From NCBI GenBank assembly GCA_910584195.1, contig CAJTYV010000062.1:1-8952 (forward strand): a stretch of DNA of 8,952 nt, in the 5' to 3' direction. How positions within the stretch are numbered: the stretch's first letter is position 1; each line of letters begins with the position of its first letter. Positions 5,534-8,952 of this stretch are shown in pieces. The notes beneath the pieces were generated by a model, which was not told the DNA's origin, ran no database searches, and was given only the letters and a program-made list of their open reading frames with translations. Position numbers and translations under genes: made by a program. This DNA comes from an uncultured Ruminococcus sp. GTDB taxonomy: Bacteria; Bacillota; Clostridia; Oscillospirales; Ruminococcaceae.

Positions 5534-5752
5534 ATGGCCGAAGATAGAGTGGAAGAACTCAAGAGGATATTGCAGCAGAATGAGGTGAGTGTCGCCAATG
5601 CTCATGAGGCGTTGGAGCACCATCTCAATCAACTGCACCGTCTTGGGGCAACCCTGGAAGATAACGTGTGTGAAGTCCTCAGGAAAGTAATTGCTCAGGC
5701 AGAGGCTATCGAGGAACTTGACCGAATAACAAATTGGACATGGCGAAAATAA
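5534..5752 (+). CDS. Small helical protein at the head of the partition operon, unknown function
   Basis: I do not recognise this 72-aa protein. It is almost entirely predicted helix with no Gly or Pro breaks before about residue 38: charged VEELKRILQQNEVSVANAHEALEHHLNQLHRL, then a second helix (DNVCEVLRKVIAQAEAIEELDRI) and a Trp-rich tail (NWTWRK). This suggests a helical hairpin or coiled coil. It starts 52 bp after the -7 box of a perfect promoter and overlaps parA by 13 bp (5740-5752) in another frame, so it is translationally coupled to ParA. Its position suggests a role in partition or copy control, such as modulating ParA, but no domain supports this. The conserved operon position and coupling argue that it is a real gene. 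Confidence 0.75.
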   Translation: MAEDRVEELKRILQQNEVSVANAHEALEHHLNQLHRLGATLEDNVCEVLRKVIAQAEAIEELDRITNWTWRK

Positions 5753-6486
5753 TAGCGATAGCCAACCACAAGGGTGGTGTGGCTAAAACAACGAGTTGCG
5801 TAAATATTGCCGCAGCCTTGGCAAAAATGGGCCGTCGGGTATTGTTGGTGGATGTAGATCCACAAGCGAACCTTACGAGCAGTTTCACTGATGAAAGCAA
5901 GATAGAGGCTTCAATCTATGATGCAATGAAAGGTGCTCCGGCACCAATCATGCACATATCGGAGAACCTTGATTTGATACCATCCCACATAGATCTCGCC
6001 GGAGCAGATATGGTGTTCAGCAATAAGATTGCCCGGGAACAGATTCTGAAGAATATCCTTGATGAACTGAAGGCTGGGTATGACTATATAATTATAGATA
6101 CTCCCCCGGCTCTTGGTTTGGTGACAATCAATGCTCTCACTGCCGCTGACAGTGTGATCATATCAATCTGTGCGGAAACTCTCCCTCTCCGAGGATTGGT
6201 AATGCTCGATGAAATGATAGGAGACATCGCTCAAAGCATCAACAAGGGACTTCATGTTTCGGGCATCATAATCGCCAAGTACAATCGGCGCAAACTTGAT
6301 AATGCGGTTATCGAGGCTATTCGTGAAAAGTATGGAGATAAGATCTACAAGACCTATGTAAGAACATGTGTGTCGGCGGCAGAAGCTCCGACCTATCGTC
6401 AAAGTGTTTTGGACTATGCTCCGGGATCCACCGTTGCGGAGGATTATAGAGCACTCGCAAAAGAGATAGACAATCAAACAATATAA
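5740..6486 (+). CDS. parA: ParA/Soj-family partition ATPase (type Ib, no N-terminal HTH)
   Basis: This 248-aa Walker-type ATPase moves plasmid copies apart by ATP-dependent, nonspecific binding to the nucleoid. The deviant Walker A KGGVAKTT is at 11-18 with the signature K11 and catalytic K16. The A' motif VDVDPQAN is at 37-44 (D40). Walker B YIIIDTPP is at 116-123 (D120). The ATP-binding core begins at residue 3, so there is no DNA-binding N-terminal extension. This is typical of type Ib ParA proteins, which leave operon repression to a small RHH partner, and such a partner follows at 6532. The ATG at 5740 is preferred over the TTG two codons upstream. It overlaps the 72-aa gene by 13 bp. 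Confidence 0.96.
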   Translation: MAKIIAIANHKGGVAKTTSCVNIAAALAKMGRRVLLVDVDPQANLTSSFTDESKIEASIYDAMKGAPAPIMHISENLDLIPSHIDLAGADMVFSNKIAREQILKNILDELKAGYDYIIIDTPPALGLVTINALTAADSVIISICAETLPLRGLVMLDEMIGDIAQSINKGLHVSGIIIAKYNRRKLDNAVIEAIREKYGDKIYKTYVRTCVSAAEAPTYRQSVLDYAPGSTVAEDYRALAKEIDNQTI

Positions 6487-6531
6487 AAATAAATAAGTAT
6501 AGCAATATACAAATAAAACAATATAAAAAGT
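6474..6531. repeat. Repeat-rich leader upstream of the RHH partition gene
   Basis: It starts inside the last codons of parA (CAAACAAT at 6474), then has CAATATAAAAATAAA, TATAGCAATATA (6498-6509) and AAAACAAT (6515-6522). These match elements of the leader at 5484-5532 in the same order, so the two leaders look like copies. No TAnnTTTG box is present, so a separate promoter is unlikely. It may be a second operator or centromere site. Confidence 0.75.
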
Positions 6532-6852
6532 ATGGCAAAAAAGACATTGACATCAGGATTGCTTGGTACAGTGACAGGCTTGAGCAAGGAGGCTGAATCA
6601 GTATCTACTAATTCGGCTGTTGCCCCTGTCGAAATGCCAAAAGAAGTGGCACCTGAAATACCGGGACAATCCGATAAGCGCAGACCGGGAAGACCGTCTG
6701 TCAACTCCGGAGAACCGGAGATATGTGTGACATTCAAACTTCCGGACTCACTTGCCCAGGAAATAAAGATGCTTGCCGTGGTTGAGCGCACAACTCAAAA
6801 GGAGATCATAACGACAGCATTGAAGGAGTATGTTTCTCAAAGGGTAAAATGA
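6532..6852 (+). CDS. RHH centromere-binding partition protein (ParG/ParB-like) with AT-hook-like motif
   Basis: This 106-aa protein is the likely DNA-binding partner of ParA. Residues 63-103 read as a ribbon-helix-helix: strand ICVTFKLP, helix DSLAQEIKMLAVVE, then TQKEIITTALKEYVSQ. Residues 1-47 are flexible and start with a basic MAKKTLTSGLLG segment, the place where ParG-like proteins carry the part that stimulates the ATPase. Between them, KRRPGRPS (49-56) matches an AT-hook core (R-P-G-R-P with basic flanks), which would suit the AT-rich repeats. It follows parA by 45 bp of repeats and is closed by the hairpin at 6908-6945. It probably binds AAAACAAT-type sites for segregation and autorepression. 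Confidence 0.85.
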   Translation: MAKKTLTSGLLGTVTGLSKEAESVSTNSAVAPVEMPKEVAPEIPGQSDKRRPGRPSVNSGEPEICVTFKLPDSLAQEIKMLAVVERTTQKEIITTALKEYVSQRVK

Positions 6853-6888
6853 CAATATAAAAATATTTCAATATATAATTGAATAAAT

Positions 6889-6906
6889 AAAACAATTTAT
6901 ATTGTT
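6889..6906. repeat. AAAACAAT copy forming an inverted repeat after the partition operon
   Basis: AAAACAAT at 6889-6896 overlaps AACAAT-TTAT-ATTGTT (6891-6906), an inverted repeat that places two octamer cores in opposite orientation. A similar arrangement follows rep at 8793-8817. Confidence 0.6.
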
Positions 6907-6907
6907 G

Positions 6908-6945
6908 TTAATTGGAGCGGCCACAAATGCGGTCGCTCCAATTAA
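6908..6945 (+). terminator. Hairpin terminator of the partition operon
   Basis: The left arm at 6908-6922 pairs with 6931-6945 over 15 positions with a single G-U pair (G6920 with T6933), closing an 8-nt loop. The core is GGAGCGGCC/GGTCGCTCC. The downstream T-tract is weak (ATTCT), so termination may be partial. The AT flanks are symmetrical and it could also work on the other strand. Confidence 0.7.
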
Positions 6946-6980
6946 ATTCTAATACTTTCTCGATATGAAATAGGAGCAGA

Positions 6981-7012
6981 TTTGTGTATGTCGGGAGAAA
7001 TGTCTATTTTTG
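6981..7012 (+). promoter_or_regulatory. Promoter of the rep gene
   Basis: -33 TTTG at 6981-6984 and -7 TATTTTTG at 7005-7012 are separated by 20 bp. Transcription would start near 7018, giving a leader of about 80 nt that carries GC-rich hairpins. No AAAACAAT copy overlaps this promoter; the nearest is at 6889. Confidence 0.75.
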
Positions 7013-7046
7013 TAAAACTGTAAAAGAAATTGTATTGATAATATAC

Positions 7047-7079
7047 GCCCCCCAACGGGGCACGAGGAACGAGTGCCCC
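7047..7079 (+). promoter_or_regulatory. GC-rich alternative hairpins in the rep leader
   Basis: GCCCC (7047-7051) can pair with GGGGC (7057-7061), but the same GGGGC is also part of GGGGCAC (7057-7063), which can pair with GTGCCCC (7073-7079) over a 9-nt loop. The two folds exclude each other. They sit in an otherwise AT-rich leader, with 20 bp between the second stem and the rep ATG (7100). This may be a translational or attenuation switch controlling Rep level. Confidence 0.5.
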
Positions 7080-7099
7080 CCTGTTCAAATTTTTAGATT

Positions 7100-8776
7100 A
7101 TGAGTATAGATTTTAGTAAGGTTGACTTGAATAATTTTGATTTCGATACTCTTTCTGCGGATGAGTACCGGGAGTTTCTTCAGGCTTGGTCGGATTATCA
7201 TGGTAGGCTGAACCGTGTTTCTGTGGATGTGTTGGAGCAGGAGTTTGAGCGTAAATCCGATTACCTTCAGTGTGGGGAGCATTATGAATTGTCGGAGCTT
7301 TATCCTGATGAGTTTGTCGAGTTGTTGTTTGAGAGGAAAGCCTTTGAACAGGGTGAGGGGATTATTCCTTTTGAGGAAGTACAGAGTTATGAATACCAGT
7401 TGTGGTTGAAGCAGAAGATCCGGAACAAGGCTTTGAGGTCAGAGTCCTCCAATTCAGAGGATGCACAGTCAGAGAAGATAGACTATAGTGGTTATCGTAT
7501 GTGGAGATATAATCCTGTGGTGTTCTACAAGGATGGAAAAAAGAACAGGCATAGGTTGTTGCTGAAGGATGATGGCGAGAGTCTGAGTTTCCTCAATGGG
7601 CGGGACTTTGCGATATTGTCTCCGGTGACTTATGTAGGGCGTACCAACTCTTATAGGAACGCTCGGTTTCTTTATGCCTTTGCGATAGATCTTGACGGTG
7701 TGAGTATGCACGAGGTCCGGATGTTGTTGCGTGGTATGACAACGGGGGTTTATCCTGTTGCCAATATCATAGTCAATTCCGGACATGGGATTCATGTGTA
7801 TTACCTGTTGAAGCGTCCGATTGAAATGTTCGCCACTCGCCTTGATGCGCTGAACAAGATGAAACGAGGTTTGACCAAGATTGTGTGGCTCGTGTCAAAA
7901 CTTGGTGCGGAGAGGGCGCAGGTTCAGAGTGTGGTGCAGGGCTTCCGTGTGCCGGGCACCAAGACAAAGTTCGGCAAACCTATCCGGGCATTCTGGAACC
8001 GTTCCGCGCCCATGCACACGCCGGAGGAACTGAATAGCTTTTTAGGGCGTGCTTTCGGATTGTCTGATGAAGAACTCGGACAGTTGACAGATAAGACTCC
8101 GCATAATCCGTCCCGTGTGACGCTGAAAGAGGCGCAGGAACGATGGCCGGAGTGGTATGCCTCCCGTGTCATAGGACGCAGGAGAGTGGGCAAGAAGTGG
8201 CAACTCAATCGTGGATTATATGATTGGTGGTTGAATATCCTTAAAGACGGTCAGCAGGTGGAAGTGCATCACCGGTACTGGTGCATTCTTACATTGGTTG
8301 TCTATGCTGTCAAATGTAGCGTACCCCGTGATGAAGTCCTTGCTGATGCCCTATCCTTGGTTCCGGCTTTTGACCGCAAGACTGAGACAGTGGATAATCC
8401 CTTTACGGAGGATGATGTAAACGATGCCATGAGAGCCTATGACGAGGAATATAACAAGTGGCCGCTTAGGGTTATTGAGACAACCACAGGTATAAAAGTA
8501 GAAAGAAATAGACGTAATGGACGAGAGCAGAATGTCCATTTACGAAGAATTAGAATGCTTCAAGAAGTAGATTATCCTGATGGCACATGGAGAAAAGGGA
8601 ATGGACGAAAGATTGCAACTGCGGATAATAGTCCTCATGCCTCTATCATAAAAGAGTGGCGAGCGAAGAATCCGGATAGCAAGAATAAATCTTTGTGTGC
8701 CCGGGAGACAGGACTCTCAAGACCTACTGTTACCCGGTGGTGGGATTCTGCCGTGCAGGAACCACTAAAACAATAA
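7100..8776 (+). CDS. Plasmid replication protein with AEP (PrimPol-like) primase core and C-terminal HTH
   Basis: This 558-aa protein is the best candidate replication initiator. Residues about 130-310 resemble an archaeo-eukaryotic primase core. Motif I is AFAIDLDG (193-200; metal ligands D197 and D199). Motif II is SGHGIHVYY (227-235; catalytic H232). It is followed by FRVPGTKTK (282-290), matching the RxPGTxNxK element that follows motif III in plasmid and phage primases. The third acidic residue expected just before that element is not obvious (AQVQSVVQG, 273-281). Residues 360-455 are a helical domain. Residues 531-549 are a clear helix-turn-helix (SLCARETGLSRPTVTRWWD), probably origin-binding. 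The N-terminal 110 residues are acidic and unassigned. The last codons and stop lie within an AAAACAAT copy (8767-8774). No Rep_3-type initiator is present, so this gene likely both recognises and primes the origin. Confidence 0.8.
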   Translation: MSIDFSKVDLNNFDFDTLSADEYREFLQAWSDYHGRLNRVSVDVLEQEFERKSDYLQCGEHYELSELYPDEFVELLFERKAFEQGEGIIPFEEVQSYEYQLWLKQKIRNKALRSESSNSEDAQSEKIDYSGYRMWRYNPVVFYKDGKKNRHRLLLKDDGESLSFLNGRDFAILSPVTYVGRTNSYRNARFLYAFAIDLDGVSMHEVRMLLRGMTTGVYPVANIIVNSGHGIHVYYLLKRPIEMFATRLDALNKMKRGLTKIVWLVSKLGAERAQVQSVVQGFRVPGTKTKFGKPIRAFWNRSAPMHTPEELNSFLGRAFGLSDEELGQLTDKTPHNPSRVTLKEAQERWPEWYASRVIGRRRVGKKWQLNRGLYDWWLNILKDGQQVEVHHRYWCILTLVVYAVKCSVPRDEVLADALSLVPAFDRKTETVDNPFTEDDVNDAMRAYDEEYNKWPLRVIETTTGIKVERNRRNGREQNVHLRRIRMLQEVDYPDGTWRKGNGRKIATADNSPHASIIKEWRAKNPDSKNKSLCARETGLSRPTVTRWWDSAVQEPLKQ

Positions 8777-8798
8777 AACATTAAATAAATAAAACAAT
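8767..8798. repeat. AAAACAAT copies overlapping and following the rep stop
   Basis: Exact octamers lie at 8767-8774 (encoding the final Lys-Gln and stop of Rep) and 8791-8798, with AAAACATT between them (8775-8782). The segment 8772-8791 is an exact 20-bp repeat of 5503-5522 in the partition leader. Confidence 0.85.
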
Positions 8799-8817
8799 AT
8801 ATATATTTTTTATTGTT
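8793..8817 (+). terminator. Possible weak terminator after rep
   Basis: AACAATA (8793-8799) pairs with TATTGTT (8811-8817) around an AT-only loop. There is no GC core and no T-tract beyond it, so an inverted pair of repeat cores is an equally good reading. Confidence 0.35.
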
Positions 8818-8952
8818 AGGCTTGCGAGTCCGTTTCATAGTTATCTTCAAGAACTATAACCATAGTATGAATGTTATTTGTAAGGAAATATTTATGTCAG
8901 AATGTTCAGGTAAAATAATTTTCAGAAATATGAATTTTCAAAACAAATAACA
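8799..8952. other. AT-rich non-coding end region, candidate origin neighbourhood
   Basis: I see no supported gene. The region holds a 6-bp inverted repeat, ATAGTT/AACTAT (8837-8842 with 8852-8857), and only a 27-codon open frame (8867-8950) with no family signature. If the molecule is circular, this stretch joins directly to the repeat array at 1-64. Rep terminus, AT-rich DNA and tandem repeats would then form one continuous block, a plausible origin. That is inference. Confidence 0.45.

Noticed and set aside
6163..6791. Minus-strand reading frames opposite parA and the RHH gene
   Set aside because: Antisense shadows of clear protein families; one is made largely from the reverse complement of the AT-rich repeats.
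8867..8950. 27-codon open frame at the right end
   Set aside because: Too short, no promoter box, no recognisable signature, and AT-rich sequence readily gives such frames.

Overview
The window looks like a small Bacteroidota (probably Bacteroidales: Bacteroides, Phocaeicola, Prevotella or Muribaculaceae) plasmid, possibly the whole replicon opened at one point. Evidence for the host group: nearly every transcription unit is preceded by the Bacteroides-type promoter (-7 TAnnTTTG with a TTTG/ATTG -33 box 19-21 bp upstream), Shine-Dalgarno sequences are absent, intergenic DNA is very AT-rich, and a DUF3244-type secreted protein is present. Evidence for a plasmid: a ParA/ribbon-helix-helix partition pair, a primase-like replication protein with a C-terminal helix-turn-helix, a toxin-antitoxin pair and tandem 8-bp repeats. 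No rRNA, tRNA, transposase, relaxase or CRISPR array is seen.

Layout. 1-64: tandem array of an 8-bp repeat (AAAACAAT). 144-718 (+): RHH antitoxin and YoeB/Txe toxin with a 4-bp ATGA overlap, closed by a hairpin at 788-824 that can terminate both strands. 865-5222 (all on the minus strand, so read right to left): a cargo island made of a membrane-anchored TPR/coiled-coil/HTH regulator (3468-5222), a small stand-alone paralogue of its HTH output domain (2819-3313), a secreted DUF3244-like protein (2304-2675), a lipoprotein with a Gly/Ala-rich hydrophobic tail (1386-2234), a 56-bp perfect palindrome (1328-1383), and a two-TM protein (865-1305). 5223-5533: divergent promoter region. 5534-6852 (+): partition operon (72-aa helical protein, ParA, RHH centromere-binding protein) ending at a hairpin at 6908-6945. 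7100-8776 (+): AEP-primase-like Rep with a structured leader. 8777-8952: AT-rich, non-coding, more copies of the 8-bp repeat.

How it works together (inference). The right half plus the array and TA pair is the maintenance backbone. The AAAACAAT element recurs almost only around the par operon, the rep stop codon and the array, so it is best read as the centromere/operator of the RHH partition protein, perhaps also as part of the origin. The left half is cargo. A periplasm-sensing, membrane-bound regulator probably controls a promoter ahead of the secreted DUF3244 protein and the lipoprotein. The lipoprotein (glycine-rich tail, two QTR sites) followed by a two-TM protein has the shape of a bacteriocin/immunity-like unit, but no function is proven from sequence.
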